Source: CALFCX01 sp964603025 (lineage in GTDB: Bacteria; Margulisbacteria; WOR-1; JAKLHX01). Taken from it: a DNA stretch of 14,984 nt. Below are positions 5,700 through 13,934 of the stretch, piece by piece. Position 1 is the stretch's first letter. Each line of letters opens with the position of its first letter. Position numbers and translations under genes: made by a program. The DNA lies in assembly GCA_964603025.1 (NCBI GenBank), contig CAZRTO010000035.1:1-14984 (forward strand), written 5' to 3'. Under the pieces are notes generated by a model. The model saw only the letters and a list, made by a program, of their open reading frames with translations, did not search any database and was not told where the DNA came from.

Positions 5700-6896
5700 A
5701 TGGACTTAAGGCCGACCCTCCGCGGTAAAAAGATCATACTTGGCGTGACCGGATGCATTGCCGCGTATAAAAGCGCCGAGATCACCAGAGCCTTAAAGAA
5801 AAAAGGCGCGGACGTAAGCGTGGTGATGACCGACGCGGCCCAAAAATTCATAACACCTCTTACAATGAAGACCCTTTCCGGAAATCCCTGTTATACCGCG
5901 ATGTTCTCTGAACAGTACGGCTCCATGCCGCTCCCGCATATATCCCTTTCAGACGGCGCGGACCTTTTGCTTGTTGCTCCGGCGACCGCGAATATGATAG
6001 CCAAAGCCGCCTGCGGCATAGCCGATGACCTTCTCTCCACACTGCTTCTGTCCTGTGACGCGAAAAAGATCTTCGCGCCCGCCATGAACACGAAGATGTG
6101 GGAAAGCAAAGCGCTGAAAACCAACTTTAAGAGGATAAAAGAGCTGGGCATAGAAACAGTGGGTCCTGTGTCCGGAGAGCTCGCGTGCGGGACGATAGGC
6201 GACGGAAAAATGGCTCCTGTTGAGGACATAATCTCGGCTGTCGACAAAATGATAGGAATATCTCAGGACCTTTACGGGAAGAAGATACTTGTAACAGCCG
6301 GAGGGACGAGGGAATATGTTGATCCCGTTAGGTTCATAGGCAACAGGTCTTCGGGCAGGATGGGGTACGAGGCCGCCCGGGCCGCTTATGAGAGAGGAGC
6401 ATCCGTCACGCTCATTTCGGCCAGGTCCGCTGTCGCCGTGCCGGAAGGGGTCCGCGTCGAATATGTAGAAACATCCGGACAGATGGCCGATTTGGTAAAG
6501 AGACATCTGCCAAAGCACGACGCGCTCATAATGGCGGCCGCGGTATCGGATTTCAGGCCGTTAGGGGCATCCGCCTCCAAGATAAAAAGAACGGACGACG
6601 GCATCAACATATCGATGGGGCCTGCCGAGGACATTCTGTCATCGGTAAAGGGGCTCTCCCGCGGTAAAAAGATCGCCGGATTCTGCGTTGAGACCGAGGA
6701 CCTGGAGAAAAGAGCGGTAAAAAAACTTTCCCAAAAAGGGCTTGACCTGATAGCGGCTAACGGCATAGCTGCGTTCGACGCCGATGATTCCGCCGTCGAG
6801 ATATACACAAAGAACGGAAAGAAGGAAAAGCTCCCTTCACAGAGCAAGTACGCGACAGCCAACAGGATCCTCGATCTGCTGTTCCATGTCTCTTGA
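5700..6896 (+). CDS. coaBC: Bifunctional phosphopantothenoylcysteine decarboxylase / phosphopantothenate-cysteine ligase
   Basis: Performs two successive steps of coenzyme A synthesis: CoaB joins cysteine to 4'-phosphopantothenate, CoaC decarboxylates the product. The CoaC flavoprotein domain (about 8-185) shows GVTGCIAAYKS, the catalytic His80 in PHISLSD, PAMNTKMW (127-134) and Cys163 in ACGTIGDGKM. The CoaB domain (about 190-395) begins KKILVTAGGTREYVDPVRFI and has GNRSSGRMG (214-222), AAAVSDFRP (279-287), the KIKR segment (294-297) and AGFCVETED (326-334). Length (398) is typical for the fusion. The start ATG 5700 is 9 nt after rpoZ and lacks a clear Shine-Dalgarno sequence, so translation probably depends on ribosomes from upstream. 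All key residues I know are present; the enzyme should be active. Confidence 0.96.
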   Translation: MDLRPTLRGKKIILGVTGCIAAYKSAEITRALKKKGADVSVVMTDAAQKFITPLTMKTLSGNPCYTAMFSEQYGSMPLPHISLSDGADLLLVAPATANMIAKAACGIADDLLSTLLLSCDAKKIFAPAMNTKMWESKALKTNFKRIKELGIETVGPVSGELACGTIGDGKMAPVEDIISAVDKMIGISQDLYGKKILVTAGGTREYVDPVRFIGNRSSGRMGYEAARAAYERGASVTLISARSAVAVPEGVRVEYVETSGQMADLVKRHLPKHDALIMAAAVSDFRPLGASASKIKRTDDGINISMGPAEDILSSVKGLSRGKKIAGFCVETEDLEKRAVKKLSQKGLDLIAANGIAAFDADDSAVEIYTKNGKKEKLPSQSKYATANRILDLLFHVS

Positions 6897-6909
6897 CGGG
6901 GCTCTCCCG

Positions 6910-8850
6910 ATGTTCGCGCAGATCGTATTTCCCACAGTATCCTCCTATTACGACAAACCCTTTACCTATAAGGTGCCGCCTGAGCTTAAGTCGTCAGCAG
7001 CGATCGGGATGCAGGTAAAAGTGCCTTTCGGCAAAAGGACCGCCATAGGATATATCGTTTCTTTGTCTGACAAACCGCCTGATATCCCGGCCGGCATAAA
7101 AGAAATAAAGGAGATAAGAGGAGACTCTCCGTTCTTTTCGCGTGAAAGCGCCAAGGCGGCAATGTGGCTTTCAAAATATTATGTATCTTTCCTGGGATCA
7201 GCGTTAAGAACGGTCCTGCCGCCGGGGGCATCGGGTTTTGAACGCCCAAACGGCAGGAAGCGGCTGTCTCTTGGCGTTTCGCCCCGGAAGGTGCCGAAAC
7301 CGTCGGAGGAGTATGTTCCGACCGGGTTGACCAGAGAAATATTAAAGTCCGGTGAGCTTGGCATGCTTTTACTTGGACATGATGCGGACCATGCTCTGAA
7401 AATATATATGGACCTGGCCCGGCATATGGTATCCCAGGGAAAAGGGATCGTGGTCCTGTACCCTGACGCGGAATATCTTCTTCCGGCGGCGCGGGTTTTT
7501 AAAGATGAATTTGGCGTTCTTGTTGGGGTGCTTCACAGTGCCATGCCCTCAATCGAGCGGTTTTCGGAATGGAGAAGGATATATTCAGGCGAAGCTACTA
7601 TTGTCCTTGGCACGCGAGCGGCGGTCTTTGCGCCGGTCAGCCGTCTTGGCCTGATCGTTGTGGACAGGGAAGAAGGTTACGGATACAAACAGGAGACAAG
7701 CCCAAAGTACAACGCCGGGACCGCGGCACTTTTTAGGGGGCGGAGCGAAGGACTTCCCGTAGTGTTGTCTTCGAGGTGCCCTTTGCCTGAGACCTATCAC
7801 AAAGCGGATTCGGGAGAGTTGAAGCTTATCCATGCGTGCAACAGCGAACCGAAGCGCGGCCCCATTGAAGTGGTCGACATGAACACCGAAAAAAGGGCTC
7901 CAGGCGGGATCTTCAGCATGAAGCTGCTCTCAAAGATAGAGGATGTATTGGAAGCAAGAGGAAAGGTCCTTTTGATAGCGGGCCGCAGGGGGCATTCCAC
8001 CTGGCTTAACTGCGCGGATTGCGGGACGACCATGAAGTGCCCCGGATGTTCGGCCGTTCTCGTGTATTCGATGGACCAAAACAGGGTCATTTGTGCCCGT
8101 TGCGGTTTTTCTTCAGGGACTTCAATGGTCTGTCCGAACTGTCTGGGCTCGCGGATAAGATATTCCGGGACAGGAGCGCAAAAAGTGGATGCCGAGATAA
8201 AAAGGCTATTTGCGACCGCCGGAACATTGCGTATCGACAGGGATTCCGTTTCAAAGGGCAGTATCCGGCCGGCGGTAGAAAAAGCTTTTGAAAAGGACGG
8301 GGTAAGCGTGCTCATCGGGACCCATCTTGCCGCGAAAGCCGCAGATTTTATCCGGTTTGATCTTGCGGCGGTATTATCGGCGGATATGCATCTTGCAGGC
8401 GGAAGCTTCAGGTCGGCTGAGGAGACATTCCGGCTTTTATACCTGCTCAGTGCCGATAATGTAATGGTTCAGACCTTAAATCCGGACCATTACGCTGTCC
8501 GTTTGGCCGCGGAAAGAGACCTGAAAGGCTTTTATGAAAGAGAATTGGCGCAGAGAAGATCATCGGGGGATCCGCCTTTCGGGGGGCTGATAAAGATCGC
8601 TTTTTCCGGGACCGGCGGTCGGGCCGAAGAACAAGCTTCGCTGGCCGTGACCAGGCTTCAAAAAAGATCGGGTGTCAGGGTTCTTGGTCCGGTACCGGAT
8701 GCTCAGGAGGATCAAAGCGGACAGGCCAGATGGCAGATATTGATTAAAGGCACCGATTTGGATATCATTAAGGAAGAAATAAGCGGGATGATACGCTCGC
8801 TCAAGGACAGAAGGGTCGGGATCTCGGTGGACGTAGATCCTGTGGAATGA
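6910..8850 (+). CDS. priA: Primosomal protein N' (PriA) with degenerate, probably inactive helicase core
   Basis: PriA reloads the replicative helicase at stalled forks. Preserved here: the N-terminal 3'-end-binding domain (FAQIVFPTVSSYYDKPFTYKVP onward, about 1-105), eight zinc-binding cysteines (368, 371, 377, 380, 395, 398, 408, 411), GTRAAVFAP (234-242), GRRGHS (358-363) and the C-terminal RWQIL...DVDPVE. Lost: Walker A, which aligns without gaps as GHDADHAL (156-163) where GVTGSGKT is expected; the DExH box, now DREE (252-255); motif III; and motif VI, where QVAGRAGRG is replaced by a shorter YLLSADN (511-517). Only about 50 residues separate the N-domain from the Walker region, against about 120 in E. 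coli, so the winged-helix part is missing or truncated. Length is 646, against 732 in E. coli. ATG 6910 is chosen for N-terminal match; ATG 6886, overlapping coaBC, is possible. Confidence 0.9.
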   Translation: MFAQIVFPTVSSYYDKPFTYKVPPELKSSAAIGMQVKVPFGKRTAIGYIVSLSDKPPDIPAGIKEIKEIRGDSPFFSRESAKAAMWLSKYYVSFLGSALRTVLPPGASGFERPNGRKRLSLGVSPRKVPKPSEEYVPTGLTREILKSGELGMLLLGHDADHALKIYMDLARHMVSQGKGIVVLYPDAEYLLPAARVFKDEFGVLVGVLHSAMPSIERFSEWRRIYSGEATIVLGTRAAVFAPVSRLGLIVVDREEGYGYKQETSPKYNAGTAALFRGRSEGLPVVLSSRCPLPETYHKADSGELKLIHACNSEPKRGPIEVVDMNTEKRAPGGIFSMKLLSKIEDVLEARGKVLLIAGRRGHSTWLNCADCGTTMKCPGCSAVLVYSMDQNRVICARCGFSSGTSMVCPNCLGSRIRYSGTGAQKVDAEIKRLFATAGTLRIDRDSVSKGSIRPAVEKAFEKDGVSVLIGTHLAAKAADFIRFDLAAVLSADMHLAGGSFRSAEETFRLLYLLSADNVMVQTLNPDHYAVRLAAERDLKGFYERELAQRRSSGDPPFGGLIKIAFSGTGGRAEEQASLAVTRLQKRSGVRVLGPVPDAQEDQSGQARWQILIKGTDLDIIKEEISGMIRSLKDRRVGISVDVDPVE

Positions 8851-8859
8851 GATGAAATA

Positions 8860-9342
8860 ATGGCAAAATTAAAAATATGCGTTCAGGGAAACCCTGTTCT
8901 AAAGAAAAAGGCCAGAGCGGTCAAAAAGATCACACCCCAGCATTTGAAACTGATGGACGACATGCTGGAGACCATGATCGCGGCGCCCGGGATAGGACTG
9001 GCCGCGCCTCAGGTGGGGGTGTCCGAGAGGATAATAGTGGTCAAGGTGGACGATGTGGTCTATTTTCTCGTAAACCCAAAGATAACCAAAAAGAGCGGCA
9101 GAGCGGTCTGTTTTGAGGGTTGCCTGAGCGTTCCCGGCGTGGAAGCTCCGGTAGAGCGGTACAGCCAGGTGTGCCTGCAGGCACTGGACAGGACCGGAAA
9201 ACCGGTGACAATTAATGCTGACAGCCTTTTGGCCGTGGTTTTTCAGCACGAGATAGACCATCTGGACGGAGTGCTCTTCGTGGAAAAGGTGTCTGACCCT
9301 TCGGAAATACGCATCAAGACAAAAGAAGACGATAATCTATGA
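8860..9342 (+). CDS. def: Peptide deformylase
   Basis: Removes the formyl group from the N-terminal methionine of new proteins, at the ribosome exit. The three family motifs are intact: GIGLAAPQ (44-51), EGCLSVPG (86-93) with metal ligand Cys88, and QHEIDHLDG (129-137) carrying HExxH ligands His130 and His134 and catalytic Glu131. The length of 160 and the N-terminal QGNPVLKKKARAV segment are typical of type I enzymes. The start is 9 nt after the priA stop with only a weak GATGA-like ribosome-binding site. The last bases overlap the fmt start (ATGA), so deformylase and formyltransferase are made together, as in many bacteria. Function confident. Confidence 0.97.
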   Translation: MAKLKICVQGNPVLKKKARAVKKITPQHLKLMDDMLETMIAAPGIGLAAPQVGVSERIIVVKVDDVVYFLVNPKITKKSGRAVCFEGCLSVPGVEAPVERYSQVCLQALDRTGKPVTINADSLLAVVFQHEIDHLDGVLFVEKVSDPSEIRIKTKEDDNL

Positions 9343-10268
9343 AGGCTGTTTTCATGGGGACCCCTGAAGGGGCCGCTTATCTGCTCGGCGAACTTGCCGC
9401 ATCAGCTCACAATATATCCGCCGCAGTGACCCGTCCCGATAAGCCCAAAGGACGCGGGCTGAGAGTGCAGCCAAGCCCTGTTGCAGCCAAAGCGCAGGAA
9501 CTCGGGATCCATGTCCTTAAACCGGTTTCGGTCTCCGAAAAAGGATTCCTGGATGAGCTCAGGGCCATCGGTCCGGACGTAATAATAGTTGCCGCTTTCG
9601 GGCGCATACTGCCGCCGGAGCTTCTTGATATCCCAAAGTACGGTTGTATCAATGTTCATCTGTCACTTTTGCCGAAATACCGGGGAGCCAGCCCAGTGCA
9701 GTCTGCTCTGCTCGGCGGAGAAGACATGACTGGGGTGACAATAATGCGGATGAACGAAAAACTCGATGAAGGGGATGTGCTGGAGCAGGCAAGCACCGGG
9801 ATAGGGGATGATGAAAACACCGGGACGCTTACGGCAAGGCTTTTTTCGCTGGGAGCCCGGGCCTTGCTCAAGGTCCTTGATGACATCATGGCAGGCAGAG
9901 CGGTCAGGACGCCGCAGGACGATTCTAAAGCCACTTACTGCAGGACGGTTAAGAAATCCGACGGGTTGCTTGATATATCAGCGGATGCTGGACAGATCAT
10001 CAACAGTATAAGGGCCTATACGCCATGGCCCGGCGCTCATTTTAAGACAAAAGACCGGATGATCAAAGTGATATCCGCCCGGGAACACGCCGGTGAGGGA
10101 GGGGTGCCGGGACTAGTCATCCAGGTGATAAAAGGGTCGGGGATTGTCGTCTCCGCCGGCAAAGGCTGCCTGCTGCTCAAAGAGCTTCAGCCCGAAAACT
10201 CCAGGAGGATGACGGGGGAGGAATTTGCCAACGGGTACAGGATAAAACCCGGGCAAAATCTTTTTTAG
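9339..10268 (+). CDS. fmt: Methionyl-tRNA formyltransferase
   Basis: Transfers the formyl group from 10-formyl-tetrahydrofolate to Met-tRNA(fMet) for initiation. The formyltransferase domain (1 to about 205) has MGTPEGA (6-12), the basic loop TRPDKPKGRGL (31-41) that enters the acceptor stem, AAFGRILP (85-92), the catalytic Asn105 and His107 in NVHLSLLPKYRGASP, and Asp143 in LDEGD. The C-terminal oligonucleotide-binding-like domain follows, with IRAYTPWPGAHF (about 223-234), the usual junction landmark. Length 309 is normal. ATG 9339 overlaps the def stop by four bases, indicating translational coupling. All catalytic residues I know are kept. Confidence 0.97.
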   Translation: MKAVFMGTPEGAAYLLGELAASAHNISAAVTRPDKPKGRGLRVQPSPVAAKAQELGIHVLKPVSVSEKGFLDELRAIGPDVIIVAAFGRILPPELLDIPKYGCINVHLSLLPKYRGASPVQSALLGGEDMTGVTIMRMNEKLDEGDVLEQASTGIGDDENTGTLTARLFSLGARALLKVLDDIMAGRAVRTPQDDSKATYCRTVKKSDGLLDISADAGQIINSIRAYTPWPGAHFKTKDRMIKVISAREHAGEGGVPGLVIQVIKGSGIVVSAGKGCLLLKELQPENSRRMTGEEFANGYRIKPGQNLF

Positions 10269-10278
10269 GAGCATAACC

Positions 10279-10686
10279 ATGGCAAAAAGGATATATCCGG
10301 CAGTTGTTCTAGCGTTGGTCGCCGTTGTTTTGTCGTTCTTCTATCTGAGCGGACTGAGAGAAGGCCCGGAAAAGACCGCGGAAGATTTTACCCGGGAGCT
10401 TTTTAAGGTCGCGCCCCCTTCGCTTGACAGGGAAGCTATAAAAAGGACGGTCGGGCGGATGAGCGATAAAGCGCGCTCAGGCATCAAAAGCCTGGCGGAT
10501 ATAGCGTATTTTGCCGGAGTTAAGGACCTGCCCGACAGGGGATATGAAACACTGGGAGTGGACAGGAGCGAGCGTACGGCGGTTGTCCGGATGAAATGGG
10601 ATTATTCCGGCGGAGCCGTGTTCAAGAATTTTTATATGGTGCGAGAGAACGGCAGATGGAAGATAGACAGGATCGGGGTCAAGTGA
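10279..10686 (+). CDS. Small membrane-anchored protein, NTF2-like (DUF4878-like) fold suspected
   Basis: 135 residues: a single transmembrane or uncleaved signal helix (about 6-24) after MAKR, then a soluble part of about 110 residues. The C-terminal strand pattern, VVRMKWDYSGGAVFKNFYMVRENGRWKIDRI, resembles the closing sheet of NTF2/SnoaL-like domains such as DUF4878 (pattern F.LV.ENG.WKI). The helical first half (EKTAEDFTRELFKVAPP) also suits that fold. The start ATG 10279 has GGAG about 9 nt upstream and comes 10 nt after fmt, so it is the last gene of the operon. It ends 11 nt from the convergent NAGPA gene. Function is unknown; such domains often bind ligands or act as secreted accessory proteins. 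The fold is an inference by eye. Confidence 0.72.
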   Translation: MAKRIYPAVVLALVAVVLSFFYLSGLREGPEKTAEDFTRELFKVAPPSLDREAIKRTVGRMSDKARSGIKSLADIAYFAGVKDLPDRGYETLGVDRSERTAVVRMKWDYSGGAVFKNFYMVRENGRWKIDRIGVK

Positions 10687-10697
10687 TCTGAAGGGTC

Positions 10698-12221
10698 TTA
10701 TTGCGATTTGTTCTTAACGATGATCGCGTTGCTGACCGGCCTCTGCCCTCCGAATATAGTTCTTCCGCTGACTGTCATTCCCGATGAGCCTCCGCCGTCA
10801 AGGTTCATGGCGTCATAAGCCCCGAGATCGATCATAAGCCGCGCCAGTTCATTGAGAGTGGTCTTCTCTACGGTCAACAAGATCAGATCCCCGTTCCTCG
10901 TTATGCCGGCAGCTGTCCGGTTGGCGCGGCTCCTTGCCACATCAGCCCTGAAGTTCTCTTCTTTTGATGTTACGCACGGTTTGCCGCTGTGCACCAGTCT
11001 CGGACCTCCGGCTATTATGTGTTTCATCCCTTTGAGCGGAGGCCTGGTCATGAAGAGCCATTCTACTTTTGTTCCGGGACTCAGCTTGTCCGCAAGACGC
11101 CTGCCGCTCTGGCCCAGCGCCGATACGACGAACCCGTTCTTGGGGATCTCTGTCTCGCCGTAGGATACTTTTTCCACGGTATCTGACGATACGACTATGT
11201 TCACGGAAGACCCTTCGTATCCGGTCTTCTGGTAATCGGGCGTGTAGACCACGATGCTGTTGCCGTTCAAGGGCTGGTTTATCCCGGAAATGGGTATGTC
11301 CTTGCCTCCGGCCACTTTGAGATAGCCGTTCATCCTGACACTGTCTATCGCCATGGAACCGTTCTCGTAAAATATAAGAGAGGTCCGGTTGAAAAGAGGG
11401 GAAGAGACTATCTGCCCGTTGATTATGAGCGTCCCTACAGGTGTGCCGTCGGCAAAAAAGAAACTGCCGTTAACGGCGGCTATCCCGCCGTACATGTTTG
11501 TAAAGCTTCCCACAGTCCGCCTGGCGAAATGATTGTATCTTATCTCTTGTTCAGGAGCGAAACCTAAAAAACTAAGCAGTGAGCCCAGAGTGTCCCCGCT
11601 TTCCCTGGCCTTGAGCTGGGAGACCGCCATCACCGGCATCACGTCCAGTTTTCTCGGGTCCACAAGGAGGGCTTTGCCGATTATGAGACTGTTGTGGACG
11701 ATCTCCTCGATATTATGCAGGGAAAGGCCGTCAGCTATGTTATTGACCGGGCGAAGGCTTTTGTCCCTGATGCCGGAAGATATTTTTGTTGCTCCGGCCG
11801 GGGGCGCGACGACTACTGGCGGAGGAGCAGGGAGATCTTTCATGCCGGCCCTGAACAGATCTATAACTATCCTATAAGGATCCCCAAGCGTAAAGATCTT
11901 GCTTTCCGCGGAAGGGTCAAGGCTGATCTCTATTTTCGCGGTTTTGTCACTGCCGGTCATTTCAAGTTTTTGGATCATAGGATCCTTGATGGCGAGATCC
12001 TCAGTGTTCAAGCCGCTTTTTACGTCTTTAATCAATAGCGAGAACCTTCCGTCGGCGTGCGAGCTTTCATAAGGGGTTTCTTCAGACAGCTCGATGACTA
12101 TCCTGATCTTTTCACGGGAAACGCTGTGTCTTACATTGATGGCTTCAGAGGCGCAGCATGACGCCGGCACCAGAAATAAAGCTGTCAGACATGCCGCTAT
12201 CGATGGGATAAAACGGGTCAT
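10698..12221 (-). CDS. Secreted AMIN-domain + phosphodiester glycosidase (NAGPA) family protein
   Basis: 507 residues. A signal peptide (about 1-25, SIAACLTALFLVPASCCAS) sends it across the inner membrane. Residues about 27-125 resemble an AMIN domain (INVRHSVSREKIRIVIELSEE ... YRIVIDLFRAG), a module that targets proteins to the periplasm or cell wall. A proline-rich linker (PAPPPVVVAPP, 131-141) follows. The C-terminal half is the phosphodiester glycosidase (NAGPA) domain: AVNGSFFF (249-256), IAGGPRLV (403-410), AAGITRNGDLILLTV (437-451), NLDGGGSSGM (473-482) and RPVSNAI (494-500). In family members this domain cleaves sugar phosphodiesters or acts in exopolysaccharide and envelope metabolism; the substrate is unknown here. 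The ATG shares four bases (ATGA) with the ilvD stop, so it is translationally coupled to ilvD, although the functions are not obviously related. Confidence 0.9.
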   Translation of the reverse strand: MTRFIPSIAACLTALFLVPASCCASEAINVRHSVSREKIRIVIELSEETPYESSHADGRFSLLIKDVKSGLNTEDLAIKDPMIQKLEMTGSDKTAKIEISLDPSAESKIFTLGDPYRIVIDLFRAGMKDLPAPPPVVVAPPAGATKISSGIRDKSLRPVNNIADGLSLHNIEEIVHNSLIIGKALLVDPRKLDVMPVMAVSQLKARESGDTLGSLLSFLGFAPEQEIRYNHFARRTVGSFTNMYGGIAAVNGSFFFADGTPVGTLIINGQIVSSPLFNRTSLIFYENGSMAIDSVRMNGYLKVAGGKDIPISGINQPLNGNSIVVYTPDYQKTGYEGSSVNIVVSSDTVEKVSYGETEIPKNGFVVSALGQSGRRLADKLSPGTKVEWLFMTRPPLKGMKHIIAGGPRLVHSGKPCVTSKEENFRADVARSRANRTAAGITRNGDLILLTVEKTTLNELARLMIDLGAYDAMNLDGGGSSGMTVSGRTIFGGQRPVSNAIIVKNKSQ

Positions 12222-13870
12222 GCCTTCAGTACTGCTCCGGTGTTGGCGGATGTGACAAAATGCGCGTAACGGGCCAGATATCCTGTCAATTTTTTCTTTG
12301 GCGGGTTAATGGCTTTTAAACGTTCTTCGATCTCTTTTTGGCTTACTTTTAATTCCAGCTTCCTCGCGGGAATATTTATTTCTATTTCATCCCCGTCCTT
12401 AATAGCCGCGATAGGACCGCCTTCAGCCGCTTCCGGCGAGATATGCCCGATTGCGGGGCCTCTTGTTCCTCCTGAGAACCTTCCGTCGGTGATGAGCCCA
12501 ACCTTATCTCCCAGTCCCATGCCGACTATTGCGGCGGTAGGGGAGAGCATCTCTCTCATTCCCGGGCCGCCTTTTGGACCTTCATATCTGATCACCACTA
12601 TGTCCCCGGCTTTTATCTGGCCGGACATTATTGCTTTCATCGCGGCTTCTTCCGCGTCAAAACATTTTGCCTTTCCTGAGAGCACTTTCGCGGAATCGTT
12701 AACTGCGGTTTGCTTCACAACGGAGCCGTCGGGAGCAAGGTTGCCTTTGAGTACGGCTATGCCGCCTTCTTTATGGTATGGAGACTGAACAGTCTTTATT
12801 ACTTCGCTGTCCAGCACTTCAGCTTCTTTGGCCAATTGTTTTACGGTCTTGCCGGATACCGTATCTCCGTCGTTTATCAGATCGATCAACACATGCATCG
12901 CCGCCTGAACTCCGCCGGCGTATTCAAAATCCTCCATAAAGTGGTCCCCTCCGGGACGCAGATTGGTTATGTGAGGGGTCTTTTTGCTTATTTCTTCGAT
13001 AGTGTCCAAAGTCACTTCCACTCCGACCTCGTGGGCTACTGCCGGGATGTGGAGCGCGGCGTTGGTGGAACCCCCGAGAGCCATATCTATCCGTATGCCG
13101 TTCATTATCGCGTTCCTGGTCATTATCTTGCGCGGAGTTATATTTGTTTTTACCAGCTCAACTATCCTTTCGCCGCTTTCATAAGCGATCATCCTTTTCT
13201 TGGAAGATACCGCAAGCGCCGTTCCGCAGCCGGGAAGCGACATTCCCATCGCCTCTGTCACGCATGCCATGGTGTTGGCCGTATAAAGCCCGGCGCAGGA
13301 GCCGACGCCCGGACACGCGCACAATTCCACCTCTGCAAGTTCTTCTTTGCAGATCTTTCCGCTCTGGCACGCGGCCAGTGCTTCAAAAGCGTCTTTGACC
13401 AGGTCCGTCCGCCTGCCGCGGTAGCGGCCTGAAAGCATCGGACCTACCGTAACTACGATGCACGGGATATCAAGTCTTCCGGCGGCCATCAGCATTCCCG
13501 GGGTTATCTTGTCGCAGGCGGTCAAAAGAACGAGCCCGTCCAGTGCGTGCGCTTTTGCTACAGATTCGACCTCGTCGGCGATCAACTCTCTCGAAGGAAG
13601 GGAGTAATGCATCCCTTCATGTCCCATGGCGATGCCGTCACAAATAGCCGGTACCCCGAATTCGAAAGCTATACCTCCTCCTGAATGGATCCCTTTTCCG
13701 ATGATCCCCGCAAGGTCTTTCATCGTTATGTGTCCGGGCACAAGGTCGGTAAAACTGTTGGCGATACCGATGAACGGTTTTTGCAGGCTTCCTCTAGATA
13801 CTCCTGTCGCGTGCAGCAGTGATCTGTGCGGCGCTCTTTCTATGCCTTTTTTGACGTTATCGCTTTTCAT
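12218..13870 (-). CDS. ilvD: Dihydroxy-acid dehydratase
   Basis: Dehydrates 2,3-dihydroxy-isovalerate and 2,3-dihydroxy-3-methylvalerate to the keto acids of valine and isoleucine synthesis; needs an iron-sulfur cluster and Mg2+. Visible are Asp78 in CDGIAMGHEGM, Cys119-Asp120-Lys121 in TACDKITPGM (cluster ligand and the lysine usually carbamylated), Cys192 in CPGVGSCAGLYTANTM, GGSTNAALH (266-274) and Ser466 in TDGRFSGGTRG, the usual catalytic base. At the position where 2Fe-2S enzymes have a third cysteine there is Gly46 (FTDLVPGH), as in the E. coli oxygen-sensitive enzyme. A 4Fe-4S, oxygen-labile cluster is therefore likely. Length 550 is typical. GGAGG (13879-13883) lies 8 nt before ATG 13870, and an extended -10 promoter is just upstream. 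No other ilv genes are in the window. Confidence 0.97.
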   Translation of the reverse strand: MKSDNVKKGIERAPHRSLLHATGVSRGSLQKPFIGIANSFTDLVPGHITMKDLAGIIGKGIHSGGGIAFEFGVPAICDGIAMGHEGMHYSLPSRELIADEVESVAKAHALDGLVLLTACDKITPGMLMAAGRLDIPCIVVTVGPMLSGRYRGRRTDLVKDAFEALAACQSGKICKEELAEVELCACPGVGSCAGLYTANTMACVTEAMGMSLPGCGTALAVSSKKRMIAYESGERIVELVKTNITPRKIMTRNAIMNGIRIDMALGGSTNAALHIPAVAHEVGVEVTLDTIEEISKKTPHITNLRPGGDHFMEDFEYAGGVQAAMHVLIDLINDGDTVSGKTVKQLAKEAEVLDSEVIKTVQSPYHKEGGIAVLKGNLAPDGSVVKQTAVNDSAKVLSGKAKCFDAEEAAMKAIMSGQIKAGDIVVIRYEGPKGGPGMREMLSPTAAIVGMGLGDKVGLITDGRFSGGTRGPAIGHISPEAAEGGPIAAIKDGDEIEINIPARKLELKVSQKEIEERLKAINPPKKKLTGYLARYAHFVTSANTGAVLKA

Positions 13871-13908
13871 ATGCTTTTCCTCCGTTAAGTGCGGGCTCTT
13901 TTAAGGGA

Positions 13909-13917
13909 ATTATATCA
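13909..13917 (-). promoter_or_regulatory. Extended -10 promoter of ilvD
   Basis: The minus strand reads TGATATAAT (13917-13909): a perfect TATAAT with TGn extension and no good -35 hexamer. Transcription would start near 13902, giving a leader of about 30 nt that contains GGAGG at 13879-13883. It lies in the 64-nt gap after the fibre gene, so ilvD and the NAGPA gene can be transcribed separately from it. Confidence 0.55.
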
Positions 13918-13934
13918 CTATAAAGCTCTCGATT

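Noticed and set aside
6784..6909. Longer N-terminus for priA beginning inside coaBC
   Set aside because: The 42 extra residues overlap coaBC in another frame and resemble nothing in PriA, whose conserved N-terminus begins at MFAQIVFPT. ATG 6886 remains a minor alternative.
12147..12221. Lipoprotein signal in the AMIN-NAGPA protein (LVPASC)
   Set aside because: A proline at the -3 position and two adjacent cysteines do not fit the lipobox; an ordinary signal peptide is more likely.
12710..13432. 240-codon plus-strand open frame opposite ilvD, and similar long frames opposite other genes
   Set aside because: They are shadows of strongly recognised genes and show no family resemblance, no good ribosome-binding site and unnatural composition.
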